From NCBI GenBank assembly GCA_965198325.1, contig CBDAPE010000019.1, positions 655,220-719,219 on the forward strand: DNA of 64,000 bases, in the 5' to 3' direction. The DNA comes from CBDAPE01 sp965198325 (lineage in GTDB: Bacteria; Pseudomonadota; Alphaproteobacteria; UBA828; JAPUJA01). The number at the start of each line of letters is the position of its first letter. Positions within the stretch are counted from its first letter, which is position 1. The notes under the pieces are model-generated. The model saw nothing but the letters and a program-made list of their open reading frames with translations. It was not told the origin of the DNA and made no database searches. Made by a program: the position numbers and the translations under genes. Positions 20,397 through 29,109 of the stretch are shown piece after piece.

Positions 20397-20864
20397 TCAC
20401 GCAACCTCGAAGACAGCGTCGATCTCGACGGCGCTGTTCAACGGCAGCACATTGACCGATATGGCGGTGCGCGCGTGCCGGCCGGCCTCGCCGAACACCT
20501 CGACCATCAGGTCCGAGGCGCCGTTGATCACCTTGGGCTGGTCGGTGAAGTCGTTGGCCGAGGAGACGAAACCGCGGAGTTGGACCACCCGAACCACCCG
20601 GTCGAGATCGCCCTCGCAGGCCTCGCGTACCTGTGCCAGCAGGCCCAGGCCCGAGAGCCGCGCACCCTCGTTCGCGCGCTTCAGGGTGACGTCGTCGCCC
20701 ACCTTGCCGACATGCTCGACGATGCCGTTCTGGAACGGCACCTGGCCCGCGACGAACACGAGGTTGCCCGTGCGGACGTAGGACACGTAATTCGCCACCG
20801 GCTTCGCCGGGGTGGGTAGTTCGATGCCGAGTTCCGCAAGTCGTGCGTCGATTCTGCCTGCCAT
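20397..20864 (-). CDS. RidA/YjgF-family enamine/imine deaminase
   Basis: 155 residues from the ATG giving MAGRIDARLAELGIELP, with GGGAGAG seven bases upstream. The core VANYVSYVRTGNLVFVAGQVPFQNG and the late segment HARTAISVNVLPLNSAVEIDAVFEV match the long RidA subgroup (about 150 residues). The open frame continues nearly 400 codons upstream across the divergent DMFase genes, which is an antisense shadow. It is transcribed divergently from the DMFase operon across about 150 bases. Confidence 0.92.
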   Translation of the reverse strand: MAGRIDARLAELGIELPTPAKPVANYVSYVRTGNLVFVAGQVPFQNGIVEHVGKVGDDVTLKRANEGARLSGLGLLAQVREACEGDLDRVVRVVQLRGFVSSANDFTDQPKVINGASDLMVEVFGEAGRHARTAISVNVLPLNSAVEIDAVFEVA

Positions 20865-21015
20865 GATTCTCTCCCTCGTTTCTGGCCCCGCCTGATGGCG
20901 GGCCGTCTTCATTTCACCGCGTCCGGTCGTCCGGATGCGCCCGCCGATCATAGACGGCGCTGCCGCGCTTCGCGAGAGCCTTGGCGGGTCTCGTCGTGCG
21001 CCGGGAAAACAGGCT

Positions 21016-21381
21016 ATGGTGATCATGTTGGAGGCTTCGATTAAACTGATCGATCCCACGCGCCTCGATCTCCTTGCGGCGTTTCGGGCCAATCCTCGTG
21101 GGCCGCACGCGCCCGAGCTGCAGCGGCTGGTCAACCGCCTGCGCACCGGGCCGATGCGAGGCAAATATGTGGTGGTCTGCACCCGTCCCCATCGGGAATG
21201 GACCCTTGTGCAGTTACCCGGCAGGCGGGGCGAGACGGTCGACCTGCTACCCGAGTGCGTCTTTACGAGCCTCGCGGATGCCGAGTGGGCGGTCTTCAAG
21301 CGCCGCTGGGAGGAGGCGACCGGCGCCCCGCTCGACGAAGATCGCCTGCCGGATCCCGCGGCAAAAGTGTCTCCCGGATGA
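21016..21381 (+). CDS. N,N-dimethylformamidase alpha (small) subunit
   Basis: 121 residues from the ATG giving MVIMLEASIKLIDPTRLD (a second ATG nine bases later is possible). The sequence matches the small subunit of the two-subunit N,N-dimethylformamidase: basic, with GPMRGKYVVVCTRPHREWTLVQLPGR and a C-terminal W-x-x-FKRRWEEATG. The large subunit starts within its stop codon (ATGA), so the two are made together. DMFase hydrolyses DMF to dimethylamine and formate. Confidence 0.82.
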   Translation: MVIMLEASIKLIDPTRLDLLAAFRANPRGPHAPELQRLVNRLRTGPMRGKYVVVCTRPHREWTLVQLPGRRGETVDLLPECVFTSLADAEWAVFKRRWEEATGAPLDEDRLPDPAAKVSPG

Positions 21382-23597
21382 AGCGGATTCTCGCCTACAG
21401 CGACCGCCTCAGCGTGCGTGCGTGCGAAACCGTGCGGGTCATGGTGAGTTGCGAGGATCCGGCGGGCTATCGCGCCGGGCTGGTCCGCGTGGTGTGCGGC
21501 GATTCGCGCCCGACGGGGCCGGGCGTCAAGGAAACGCCCGTGCAGACCGCGAGCGATGGCAGCTATCCCGGCCGCGTCCAGCGGATTACCGCCGGGTCCT
21601 ATGGCCGGATCGACGGCGCGGCGGATCTCGGTCTGGCTGCGGGCGTTTCGCTCGGCGCCATGATCTGGCCGACGAAACCCACCAAGGGCCGGCAGACGAT
21701 TCTGGCCAGATGGTCGGAGCAGGCCCGGACCGGCTTCAACCTCGAAATCGACGAGGCGGGCGGCCTCGCCCTGCTTCTGGGCGATGGCACCGGCGGGCTC
21801 GCGGTGCTCCGGTCGGGCAAGCCCCTGTTGGCTCGCGAATGGTACCTCGCCGCTGCGTCCTACGACGCGAAGAGCGGCGAGGCACGGCTCTACCAGATCC
21901 CGCTCGCCCGCTACCCGGGCGTCGACGACGGGGCCGAGGTCGCTGGCCCCGGGCCGCTGCCGCCCCCGGGCGCGGCCGATGCGCCTGTACTCATTGCCGC
22001 CCGTGGCGAACGGCAGGAGGCCGGGGGGTATGGCGTCGGCGGCCATTACAACGGCAAGATCGACAGCCCGCGCCTCGTCGCTCGTGCGTGTTCCCGCGAC
22101 GCGCTCGCCGCGCTGGTTCAGAGCGCCGCGCCGGTGGGCGAGGATGAAGCGCTCGTCGGGTTCTGGGATTTATCGAAGCATATGACCCAAAGCCGGATCG
22201 CGGACCTGTCGTCGAACCGGCTCGACGGCGAACTTGTCAACTTGCCTGCGCGCGCCATGACCGGCTGGAACTGGACCGGCGAGGAGATGTGCTGGCGCCG
22301 GGCGCCCGGGCAATACGGCGCGGTCCATTTTCACGACGACGATCTCTACGACGCGGGCTGGGAGGCCGATTTTTCGCTGACCCTGCCCGAGAGCCTGCCC
22401 AGCGGGGTCTATGCCGCGAAACTGACGGCGGCGGACGACGAGGAGTACGTGCCTCTCTTCGTGCGGCCCCCGAAAGAGGGTCCGGCGAACGATGTCGCCT
22501 ATCTCGCCTCGACAGCGACCTACATGGCCTACGCCAACAAGGCTTGGGACATGGAGACCCCGCTCGCGGAATCCAAGAAGGGCGGCTTGCTCGTTCTCCA
22601 GCCTCACGACGCCTTTCTCTACGAGCATCCCGAATACGGCCTCTCGCTCTACGACTCCCATTCCGACGGGTTGGGCGCCTGCTATTCCTCGCGGCTCCGC
22701 CCGATTCTGAACATGCGGCCCAAGACCCAGCTCTGGAGCCTCAATGCGGATACCCACGTCACCGACTGGCTGGATGCGATGGACTGCCCGTTCGACGTCG
22801 TAACCGATGAGGACCTGCACGCCGAGGGCGCCGACGCGCTTGCACCCTACCGGGTGGTCGTCACTGGCAGCCATCCGGAATACTGGTCGACGCCGATGTG
22901 GCGGGCCCTGCGGTCCTGGCGCGATGGCAGCGGACGGCTGCTCTATCTGGGGGGCAACGGATTCTACTGGCGGATCGCCTTGTCCGACACCCTGCCCGGG
23001 GTCATCGAGGTGCGCCGGGCCGAGGGCGGCATGCGCTACTGGTCGTGCAAGCCGGGCGAGGCCTACCACAGCTTTACGGGCGAATATGGCGGCCTGTGGC
23101 GCCGGCTGGGCACGCCGCCCCACGCGCTGGTAGAGGCCGGCACGGTTGCGACCGGCTTCGACTCCGCGGCGCCCTACCGGCGCCGGCCGGCCAGCGACGA
23201 TCCCCGGGCCCGCTTCATCTTTGAGGGCATCGGGGAAGACGAGGTGATCGGCGATTTCGGCGCGTTCGGCGGCGCGGCCGGGATCGAGCTCGAAGGCTAC
23301 GACCGGGCGGCGGGCTCGCCGCCCCACGCGCTCGTCGTCGCGTCGTCGGACAATCATTCCCCGCTCTATTTCCTCACACCGGAAGAAACCCCGTTTCACC
23401 ACCCGCTGATGAACGGCGCCGAGAGCGAGCGCGTGCGCGCCGACATGGTCTTCTTCGAGACCCCGGGCGGCGGCGGCGTCTTCGCCACCGGCTCGATCGC
23501 CTGGGCCGCGAGCCTCGCCCATGACGGCTACGACAACAACGTCTCGAGGATCACCCTGAACGTGCTCGCCCGCTTCCGCGACCCCGCGCCCTTCTGA
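21378..23597 (+). CDS. N,N-dimethylformamidase beta (large) subunit
   Basis: 739 residues from the ATG overlapping the small-subunit stop. An N-terminal lectin-like LamG-type region (about 50-250: DGSYPGRVQRITAGSYGRID, LEIDEAGGLALLLGDGTGG) precedes the large C-terminal domain characteristic of DMFase beta. That domain has LYDSHSDG, VTGSHPEYWS near residue 500 and GNGFYWR. Characterised DMFases hold a mononuclear iron with two Tyr and one Glu ligands. The HPEYW segment and nearby tyrosines are the candidate site here, which is inference. A short hairpin follows the stop. Substrates other than DMF (other formamides) are possible for this branch. Confidence 0.85.
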   Translation: MKRILAYSDRLSVRACETVRVMVSCEDPAGYRAGLVRVVCGDSRPTGPGVKETPVQTASDGSYPGRVQRITAGSYGRIDGAADLGLAAGVSLGAMIWPTKPTKGRQTILARWSEQARTGFNLEIDEAGGLALLLGDGTGGLAVLRSGKPLLAREWYLAAASYDAKSGEARLYQIPLARYPGVDDGAEVAGPGPLPPPGAADAPVLIAARGERQEAGGYGVGGHYNGKIDSPRLVARACSRDALAALVQSAAPVGEDEALVGFWDLSKHMTQSRIADLSSNRLDGELVNLPARAMTGWNWTGEEMCWRRAPGQYGAVHFHDDDLYDAGWEADFSLTLPESLPSGVYAAKLTAADDEEYVPLFVRPPKEGPANDVAYLASTATYMAYANKAWDMETPLAESKKGGLLVLQPHDAFLYEHPEYGLSLYDSHSDGLGACYSSRLRPILNMRPKTQLWSLNADTHVTDWLDAMDCPFDVVTDEDLHAEGADALAPYRVVVTGSHPEYWSTPMWRALRSWRDGSGRLLYLGGNGFYWRIALSDTLPGVIEVRRAEGGMRYWSCKPGEAYHSFTGEYGGLWRRLGTPPHALVEAGTVATGFDSAAPYRRRPASDDPRARFIFEGIGEDEVIGDFGAFGGAAGIELEGYDRAAGSPPHALVVASSDNHSPLYFLTPEETPFHHPLMNGAESERVRADMVFFETPGGGGVFATGSIAWAASLAHDGYDNNVSRITLNVLARFRDPAPF

Positions 23598-23598
23598 C

Positions 23599-23616
23599 TT
23601 CGGGCGCACGCCCGAA
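23599..23616 (+). terminator. Possible terminator hairpin after the DMFase operon
   Basis: TTCGGGCG-ca-CGCCCGAA, an eight-base perfect stem immediately after the stop codon. No T run follows, so it may act as a weak or Rho-assisted terminator, or only protect the 3' end. Confidence 0.4.
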
Positions 23617-23643
23617 TGGTCGAACAAATTTTGCCACGGCCCC

Positions 23644-23683
23644 TTGATTTTGCCATAACAATTCCATATTTTTGGAAATATGG
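23644..23683 (+). promoter_or_regulatory. ars operon promoter and palindromic ArsR operator on the start codon
   Basis: CCATATTT-ttgg-AAATATGG is a perfect eight-base inverted repeat with a four-base spacer, and its right arm contains the arsR ATG. A TTGATT at 23644 and TATTTT at 23667, 17 bases apart, make a plausible promoter whose start point would fall on or beside the ATG. This implies a leaderless arsR message repressed by ArsR sitting on promoter and start codon together. Confidence 0.6.
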
Positions 23684-24021
23684 AAAAGTCAGACGCCATC
23701 GACGCCCTCGCCGCGCTCGCCCAGGACACCCGCCTCGACATCTTTCGCCTGCTTGTCGCGCAGGGACCGGACGGCCTGTCCGCCGGCAAAATCGGGCACG
23801 CTCTCGGCCTCGCGCCGGCGACCCTGTCGTTTCATCTCCAGCAGATGCGGCAGGCGAAGCTGCTCACCAGCCGGCGGTCCGGGCGGCAGATGATCTACGC
23901 CGCCGACTTCGAGGCGATGAGCGCCCTGATGGCCTATCTGACCGAAAACTGCTGTCAGGGCCGGCCGGCGGACTGCGCGGTGCCCCCGCTCACGGCCGCC
24001 GCGGCCGAATCCGCCGCCTGA
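23680..24021 (+). CDS. arsR: ArsR-family As(III)-responsive repressor
   Basis: 113 residues. A winged-helix core (DTRLDIFRLLVAQGPDGLSA, then LAPATLSFHLQQMRQAKLL) is followed by a C-terminal ENCCQGRPADC with cysteines at 91, 92 and 99. A vicinal Cys pair plus a third Cys near the C-terminus is the As(III) site type described for Acidithiobacillus ferrooxidans ArsR, different from the alpha3 site of the E. coli plasmid protein. It leads an operon with arsI and acr3, with gaps of 19 and 13 bases. Confidence 0.93.
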   Translation: MEKSDAIDALAALAQDTRLDIFRLLVAQGPDGLSAGKIGHALGLAPATLSFHLQQMRQAKLLTSRRSGRQMIYAADFEAMSALMAYLTENCCQGRPADCAVPPLTAAAAESAA

Positions 24022-24040
24022 CCGGAAAGGATCCTAAGCC

Positions 24041-24481
24041 ATGAAGCGCATCCATGTTCATCTCGGCGTGACCGACATCCCCGGCACGGTCGCGTTCTAC
24101 AGCCGCCTCTTCGGCGTCCCACCCACGGTCCGCGAGGACGATTACGCCAAATGGCTGCTCGACGACCCCCGGGTCAATTTCGCGATCTCGACCCGCTGCG
24201 GGTCGCCGGGTATCGATCACCTCGGCATCCAGGTCGAGGACGAAGCGGATCTCGCCGAAATCGCCGGCCGGTTGGCCGGCGCGGGCCGGCCCGTCGTGCG
24301 CCAGGAGCGGGCCGACTGCTGCTACGCAACAGGCGAGAAGGCCTGGATCGGCGACCCCCAGGGCGTGGTGTGGGAGACCTTCCTGACCACTGGCCGGATC
24401 ACGACCTTCGGTGAGGACATCATCGACCTCGCCGACCTCGAGTCCGAGACCGCGTCCACCCGTCCTGCCGAGTCCGCCTGA
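24041..24481 (+). CDS. arsI: ArsI-type C-As lyase (vicinal oxygen chelate family)
   Basis: 146 residues. It has a VOC/glyoxalase fold with metal ligands consistent with ArsI: His5, His60 and Glu112, and the vicinal Cys93-Cys94 pair (ERADCCYATGEKAW) that binds trivalent organoarsenicals. ArsI cleaves the carbon-arsenic bond of methylarsenite and related aromatic arsenicals using Fe(II) and oxygen, releasing As(III). CadI-like proteins share the fold, but the Cys pair and the operon with arsR and acr3 favour ArsI. Confidence 0.85.
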   Translation: MKRIHVHLGVTDIPGTVAFYSRLFGVPPTVREDDYAKWLLDDPRVNFAISTRCGSPGIDHLGIQVEDEADLAEIAGRLAGAGRPVVRQERADCCYATGEKAWIGDPQGVVWETFLTTGRITTFGEDIIDLADLESETASTRPAESA

Positions 24482-24494
24482 CCGACCGCCGCCT

Positions 24495-25568
24495 GTGAGC
24501 GCGCCCGCCGAGCCGGCCAAATCGGCCGCTACGTCCCGTCCCCGGGCCATGGGTCTGTTCGAGCGCGGCCTGTCGGTCTGGGTCGCGGCCTCGATCGCAG
24601 CGGGTGTCGGGCTGGGCACCACCTTTCCCGGGCTGTTCGCCGCGCTTTCGCGGATCGAATATGCCAACGTCAACTTCGTCGTCGCGGTGTTCATCTGGCT
24701 GATGATCTACCCGATGATGGTCAATGTGGATTTCGCAAGCCTGCGCCACGTCGGCGACCGGCCCAAGGGGCTCGTCGTCACCCTGACGGTCAACTGGCTG
24801 GTCAAGCCGTTCACGATGGCAGGGCTGGGGGTGCTGTTTTTCGAGGTCGTCTTCCGCGATCTGATCGATCCCGCGACGGCGGGCGAATATATCGCCGGTC
24901 TGATCTTGCTGGGCGCGGCGCCCTGCACGGCAATGGTCTTCGTCTGGAGCCAGTTAACCCGCGGCGATCCGACTTACACCGTGGTCCAGGTCTCGATCAA
25001 CGACCTGATCATGGTTGTCGCCTTCGCGCCGATCGTAGCTCTGCTGCTCGGGGTCACCGCGATCGTCGTTCCCTGGGAAACCTTGCTGCTTTCGGTCGGG
25101 CTCTATGTCGTCATTCCGCTGCTGGCAGGAGCCGCGACCCGCCGCGCATTGAGTCGCCGCGGCGACGGGCTGCGCATCGCGGCGCTCACCCGTCGGCTCA
25201 AGCCCTTCTCGATCGCGGCCCTGCTCGCCACCGTGGTCCTGCTCTTCGGTTTTCAGGGACCGACGATCCTGGGCGAGCCCGTCGTCATCGTCCTAATTGC
25301 GGTACCGCTGCTGATCCAGACCTACGGCATTTTTGCCATCGCCTATCTCTGGGCCTGGCGCTGGCGCGTGCCGTTCAACGTCGCCGCGCCCTGCGCCTTG
25401 ATCGGGGCCTCGAATTTCTTCGAGCTCGCGGTCGCCGTCGCCATCAGCCTGTTCGGGCTGAACTCGGGCGCGGCGCTGGCCACCGTGGTCGGTGTTCTCG
25501 TCGAGGTGCCGGTGATGCTCTCGCTGGTCGCCTTCGCCAACCGCACCCGCCACCTCTTTCGCGCCTGA
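24495..25568 (+). CDS. acr3: Acr3-family arsenite efflux permease
   Basis: 357 residues from a GTG start (MSAPAEPAKS...); an ATG at MGLFERG 54 bases later is the alternative. Ten membrane segments of the BASS/ACR3 type are visible, with the conserved cysteine motif GAAPCTAMVFVW around residue 140 and IQTYGIFAIAYLWAW. It expels As(III) from the cytoplasm, completing the ArsI reaction. No arsC or arsM is adjacent, so the operon is suited to methylarsenite and arsenite rather than arsenate. Confidence 0.94.
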   Translation: MSAPAEPAKSAATSRPRAMGLFERGLSVWVAASIAAGVGLGTTFPGLFAALSRIEYANVNFVVAVFIWLMIYPMMVNVDFASLRHVGDRPKGLVVTLTVNWLVKPFTMAGLGVLFFEVVFRDLIDPATAGEYIAGLILLGAAPCTAMVFVWSQLTRGDPTYTVVQVSINDLIMVVAFAPIVALLLGVTAIVVPWETLLLSVGLYVVIPLLAGAATRRALSRRGDGLRIAALTRRLKPFSIAALLATVVLLFGFQGPTILGEPVVIVLIAVPLLIQTYGIFAIAYLWAWRWRVPFNVAAPCALIGASNFFELAVAVAISLFGLNSGAALATVVGVLVEVPVMLSLVAFANRTRHLFRA

Positions 25569-25570
25569 CC

Positions 25571-25606
25571 AAAATAAAAGCGGGCCGCATCGGAAGACGG
25601 GCCTGC
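25571..25606 (-). terminator. Rho-independent terminator of the GGDEF gene
   Basis: On the minus strand the sequence reads GCAGGCC, a 13-base loop, GGCCCGC, then TTTTATTTT. The stem has seven pairs with one G-U. It lies 28 bases past the GGDEF stop and inside the gap to the convergent acr3, and may also slow acr3 read-through. Confidence 0.7.
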
Positions 25607-25633
25607 CTCTTGAAGCCGGAATAACAGGGACGG

Positions 25634-26413
25634 CTATTTCATCCGGGCCCGGATCGGCTCGCCGTTCATGGCGTCGAAGATCGGACGGACGACCGAGCCC
25701 TGGCCGTTGTCCTTGCCGTTCCCGTTCCCGTTGCTGTGTTTCTCCGCGTACATCGCACGGTCGGCGCGCTGGAGAAGCGCATCCGCCTCGTCGTCGCCGT
25801 CATAGCCGACGAAGCCGAAGCTCGCGTGGATATACAGTTTCGTGCCTGCATAGACGACTGCGGCGCGGTTGACCAGCCGCTCGAGCTCGTGCGCCCGGGC
25901 AAAGCCGTCATCGAGGCCCGTATTGGTCAGCAGGGCCGCGAACTCGTCGCCGCCCAGCCGGGCGACGATGTCGGTTGCGCGGATGTTGCCGGCGAGGATC
26001 TCCGCCACGCGGTGGAGAGTCTCGTCACCGGCATGGTGGCCATGCAGGTCGTTGATCTGCTTGAAGCCGTCGATGTCCAGATAGGTAAGCACGCCGCGGC
26101 CGTCCTGGCGCTTGGCGTCGGCGAGTGCGCGCCTGAGCTCGCGCATGAAGTCGCGCCGGTTGATCAGTCCGGTCAGTTCGTCGGTCACCGAGAGCGCCTC
26201 CAGAACGGTGATCCGGTGGCTCTGCTCGGAGATCCGCTGCGCGGCCTCGGCCGCGACCGCCAGCAGGCGCTCGAGAAGCGCACGCTGGTCGACCTCCGCG
26301 CCGGACCCGCCGCGCTGGATCGAGCGGATCAGCCGGTCGGCCACGAGTCCCACGCTGACGACGACGTCGGGTTTCGGGATGCTGACGACATCCGCACTCG
26401 AGATATCGGCCAT
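25634..26413 (-). CDS. Diguanylate cyclase (GGDEF domain)
   Basis: 259 residues from the ATG giving MADISSADVV, with GGAAGAGAG upstream. The N-terminal helical part (about 30-85, a likely dimerisation coil) is followed by a GGDEF domain with an intact active site ARLGGDEFAAL and a complete product-inhibition site RATD five residues before it. The C-terminus has an unusual Asn-Gly repeat (SNGNGNGKDNGQG). It makes cyclic di-GMP and is cytoplasmic; no membrane segment or sensor domain is seen. It is a single gene with its own terminator. Confidence 0.92.
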   Translation of the reverse strand: MADISSADVVSIPKPDVVVSVGLVADRLIRSIQRGGSGAEVDQRALLERLLAVAAEAAQRISEQSHRITVLEALSVTDELTGLINRRDFMRELRRALADAKRQDGRGVLTYLDIDGFKQINDLHGHHAGDETLHRVAEILAGNIRATDIVARLGGDEFAALLTNTGLDDGFARAHELERLVNRAAVVYAGTKLYIHASFGFVGYDGDDEADALLQRADRAMYAEKHSNGNGNGKDNGQGSVVRPIFDAMNGEPIRARMK

Positions 26414-26744
26414 GGGTGTCTCTCTTCCTTCTGTGCTCGCGAGTCGCTCGCGGCGGGTTACCCGGTTGGCGCCGCTTGCCGGGCGCAAACCATCTTGCTG
26501 GGTAATCCGTCGCAAACTCTGTGCCAAGTCGCGAGCCCGGGACTGGGCGGTCGAATTCGCATGGCCCGCGGCATTTTTTGCCGAGCGGAATTTTTCGTCA
26601 GGGCAAACCAGGCGGGCATGGTCATCCGCCCGTAATGGCGGGGTCCGGGCCGGTCCTCGATAAATGGGGAGGGTCATCGGCGGCTAAAGTAACCACGAGA
26701 GTCTCAACGAAACCTTACCGGCCCGCAAGGGGTTTCCGGCGCTG
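26414..26744. other. Intergenic region upstream of the GGDEF gene
   Basis: About 330 bases with no convincing gene. The open frame of the GGDEF gene extends through most of it, but the sequence is Arg/Ala-rich and not domain-like. It presumably holds the GGDEF promoter. I see no clear riboswitch. Confidence 0.5.
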
Positions 26745-27515
26745 CTAAATCGCGAGCCCGCCGCCTTCAACGGGCAGCGCCACGCCCGTGATGTGCTGCG
26801 CCTCGTCGGAGGCTAGGAACAGCACCGCGGCCGCAATGTCCTCGGGCGTCGCCAGCCGGCGGTTGGGTGATGCCTCCCGCGAGGCTTGGCGCAGCTCATC
26901 GGGATCGCGGCCCTGTTCCCGAGCGAGATCGTCGAGCATGGGCGTGTCCACATCCCCGGGGCAGACCGTGTTGATGCGCACGCCTTGGGCCGCATAATCC
27001 GCCGTGATGCTCTTCGCCATCTGGATGACCGCGGCCTTGCTGACGCAATAGGCAAAGACGTTCGGGGCCGCCTTGATCCCCCAGTCGCCCGCCACGTTGA
27101 CGATCGCGCCTCTGCCCTGGGCGCTCATCCGGCCTACCGCGGCGCGGCAGAGATAGAACACCGCGTCGACATTGACCGCCATGACCTCGCGCCACAGCGC
27201 ATCGTCGGTCTCGGCCAGGGGTGCCTGACGGAACACGCCCGCCGAATTGACGAGGATGTCGAGCCAACCCAGCCTCTCCTCGGTCTGCGCCACCAGCGCG
27301 TCGCAAAAGGCCGCATCCGTCACGTCACCGGGAATCGCCAGGGCCTCGATGTTTTCCGCAGCCAGCGCTTCCGCTAGCTCAGCCGCCCGCGCTCCGTTCC
27401 GACCGGTGAGCGCGAGCCGCGCGCCCGCGTGCCCCAACCGGCGCGCCACCGCGTCGCCGATTCCCGAGGTGGTGCCCGTCACCAGCGCTGTCCGTCCCGC
27501 AAGCTCGCCCGTCAT
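26745..27515 (-). CDS. Short-chain dehydrogenase/reductase
   Basis: 256 residues, classical SDR length. The cofactor motif TGTTSGIG is at residue 14 and NSAG follows at about 91. The catalytic Tyr-x3-Lys is AYCVSK near 157-161. The position thirteen residues before the Tyr, normally Ser, reads as part of VAGDWG, so the catalytic Ser may be replaced by Gly. GDVDTP and a C-terminal VEGGGLAI are typical. It lies 12 bases from the amidohydrolase on the same strand and may be co-transcribed with it. Substrate unknown. Confidence 0.88.
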   Translation of the reverse strand: MTGELAGRTALVTGTTSGIGDAVARRLGHAGARLALTGRNGARAAELAEALAAENIEALAIPGDVTDAAFCDALVAQTEERLGWLDILVNSAGVFRQAPLAETDDALWREVMAVNVDAVFYLCRAAVGRMSAQGRGAIVNVAGDWGIKAAPNVFAYCVSKAAVIQMAKSITADYAAQGVRINTVCPGDVDTPMLDDLAREQGRDPDELRQASREASPNRRLATPEDIAAAVLFLASDEAQHITGVALPVEGGGLAI

Positions 27516-27527
27516 CGCCTCGCCCCG

Positions 27528-29069
27528 TCATCGAAGCGCGTTGACGAGGTAGCCTTGCTCGTTCAGCGTCGTCGCCTCCCACTCCGAATAGAACGCTACC
27601 ACGTGGGGCTTGAGCTCGCTCATCACCTCGCGCATCTCGCGAAACCTCTCGGGCAGCGGTTGGGCTGCGATCTCGCCCAGCTTGCGCGCGACCTCCGCCT
27701 CGTCCAGCCCGGCGAATTCGCCGTCGACGAACACGGGGCGCCCGCCGATCACCACCGCGTCGATATGGCTGGCCTTGCCCATCTGCACGAGCGCGTCCAC
27801 CGGGTGCGCTCCGGGCGGCACGTAGGGACGGGTGATCGCGTCGTAGTCGAGCACCACCGCGTCGCCGAAGCACCCCTTCGCCAACCGCCCCGTCGCGCTC
27901 CCGTAATTGGTCGCTTCCGTGCCGTTCACCGTCGCCATGCGCAGGATGTCGAAGCTGGTCATCTCGGGGTCGAATCCGGGTCCCTGGGGCAGGCGGTGCA
28001 GGTTGCGCACCAGGCGCATCTCCTGGAGCATGTCCTCGTCGTTGTTCAGCGTCTGGCCGTCCATCCCGATAGCCACCCGCACGCCGGCCTCGTGCATCTT
28101 GGCCACGGGCGCGATGCCCATGCGTATGCGCAGGTTCGAGCTCGCGTTGTGACACACCGTCGTGCCCGTCTCGCGCAGGACCGCGAAGTCGCTCTCGGCC
28201 GCCCAGGTGCCGTGCGCGATCGAAGTGCGCGGCCCCGCGATGCCCAGGTCGCGCAGGATCTCGAGGGAGCTCCGGTTATAGGCCCGCGCCGCATACTCCC
28301 GCTGGAACAGGGATTCGAGGCAATGCAGGTGGATCCCTGCGTCCAGCCGCTCTGCTTCGCGGGCGACGCGCTCGAGCAGCTCGTCGCTGCACCATTCCGC
28401 CCCCGTGGGCCCGAAGAAGATCCGGATGCCCTCGTTGCCGGCATAGTCGGTGCACAGCTCGGTGATAAACCCGAAGGTGCGCTCCGCGTTGGCCGGGCCG
28501 AGGCTGCCGAACTGGGCGCGCACGCGCTGGGCGAGGTCGCCCGGCAGGCGCGCGAGGAAGGCGTCGTTGTCCTCGTAGACGAAGGTGTTGCGGTTCTCCA
28601 TGCCCACCGCGTAGGCGACTCGGAGTCCGCTGTCCGCGTAGGCGCGAAGGGTATAGCGCACCTCCTCCTCGGTGCGGCTCCAGTCCCGCGAATAGCCCGA
28701 ATGCATCACCTGGGTGACGCCTGATCGGATCATCCGCAGGTTGGCATAGAGAGTGTCGAGATAGACGTCGAGCGGGTGCTGGACCCAGTAGTCGAGCAGC
28801 CACGGCTCGAAATAGCCGTCCGGAATGCCCGTCTGAAGCCCCATCAGGCCGCGCCCGTGGGTGTGGGCGTTGACCAGGCCGGGGATCACGAGATGGCGCT
28901 CCGAGCCCAGCGCCTCCACCCCCTCGATACCGTCGAGCTCGGCGGCCCGGCCGGCGAAGGCGACGCGCCCGTCCTCGATCAGAACGGCGCCGTTCTCGAT
29001 CATCCCGCCTCTCGGCAGGTCGTCCGGCTCGGTGACGACGTAGCGCCCGCGCAGCATGATCCGGCTCAT
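27528..29069 (-). CDS. Amidohydrolase-superfamily hydrolase (deaminase-like)
   Basis: 513 residues. Metal motifs: HTHGRG (HxH, about residue 68), HLHCLES (about 248), AHGTW (about 288) and GMDGQTLNND (about 337), with the beta-sandwich at both ends (MLRGRYVV at the start). The pattern fits subtype III amidohydrolases such as cytosine, guanine or methylthioadenosine deaminases and ring-opening hydrolases. It is about as long as, and clearly paralogous to, the frameshifted gene beyond the two permeases. Together they suggest an imported nitrogen heterocycle or amide as substrate; that is inference. Confidence 0.85.
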   Translation of the reverse strand: MSRIMLRGRYVVTEPDDLPRGGMIENGAVLIEDGRVAFAGRAAELDGIEGVEALGSERHLVIPGLVNAHTHGRGLMGLQTGIPDGYFEPWLLDYWVQHPLDVYLDTLYANLRMIRSGVTQVMHSGYSRDWSRTEEEVRYTLRAYADSGLRVAYAVGMENRNTFVYEDNDAFLARLPGDLAQRVRAQFGSLGPANAERTFGFITELCTDYAGNEGIRIFFGPTGAEWCSDELLERVAREAERLDAGIHLHCLESLFQREYAARAYNRSSLEILRDLGIAGPRTSIAHGTWAAESDFAVLRETGTTVCHNASSNLRIRMGIAPVAKMHEAGVRVAIGMDGQTLNNDEDMLQEMRLVRNLHRLPQGPGFDPEMTSFDILRMATVNGTEATNYGSATGRLAKGCFGDAVVLDYDAITRPYVPPGAHPVDALVQMGKASHIDAVVIGGRPVFVDGEFAGLDEAEVARKLGEIAAQPLPERFREMREVMSELKPHVVAFYSEWEATTLNEQGYLVNALR

Positions 29070-29109
29070 GGCGTCCCGCTCCTGCTCCCGTTCATGGCGT
29101 GGCTCCCGC

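Noticed and set aside
20865..22046. Upstream extension of the RidA frame (about 390 codons)
   Set aside because: Overlaps the DMFase genes antisense and has no domain-like sequence; a good ribosome site precedes the internal ATG.
26414..26540. Possible cyclic di-GMP riboswitch before the GGDEF gene
   Set aside because: Some GCAAAC and GGGTTACC-like strings occur, but their order and the required helices of the known class do not fit on the transcribed strand.
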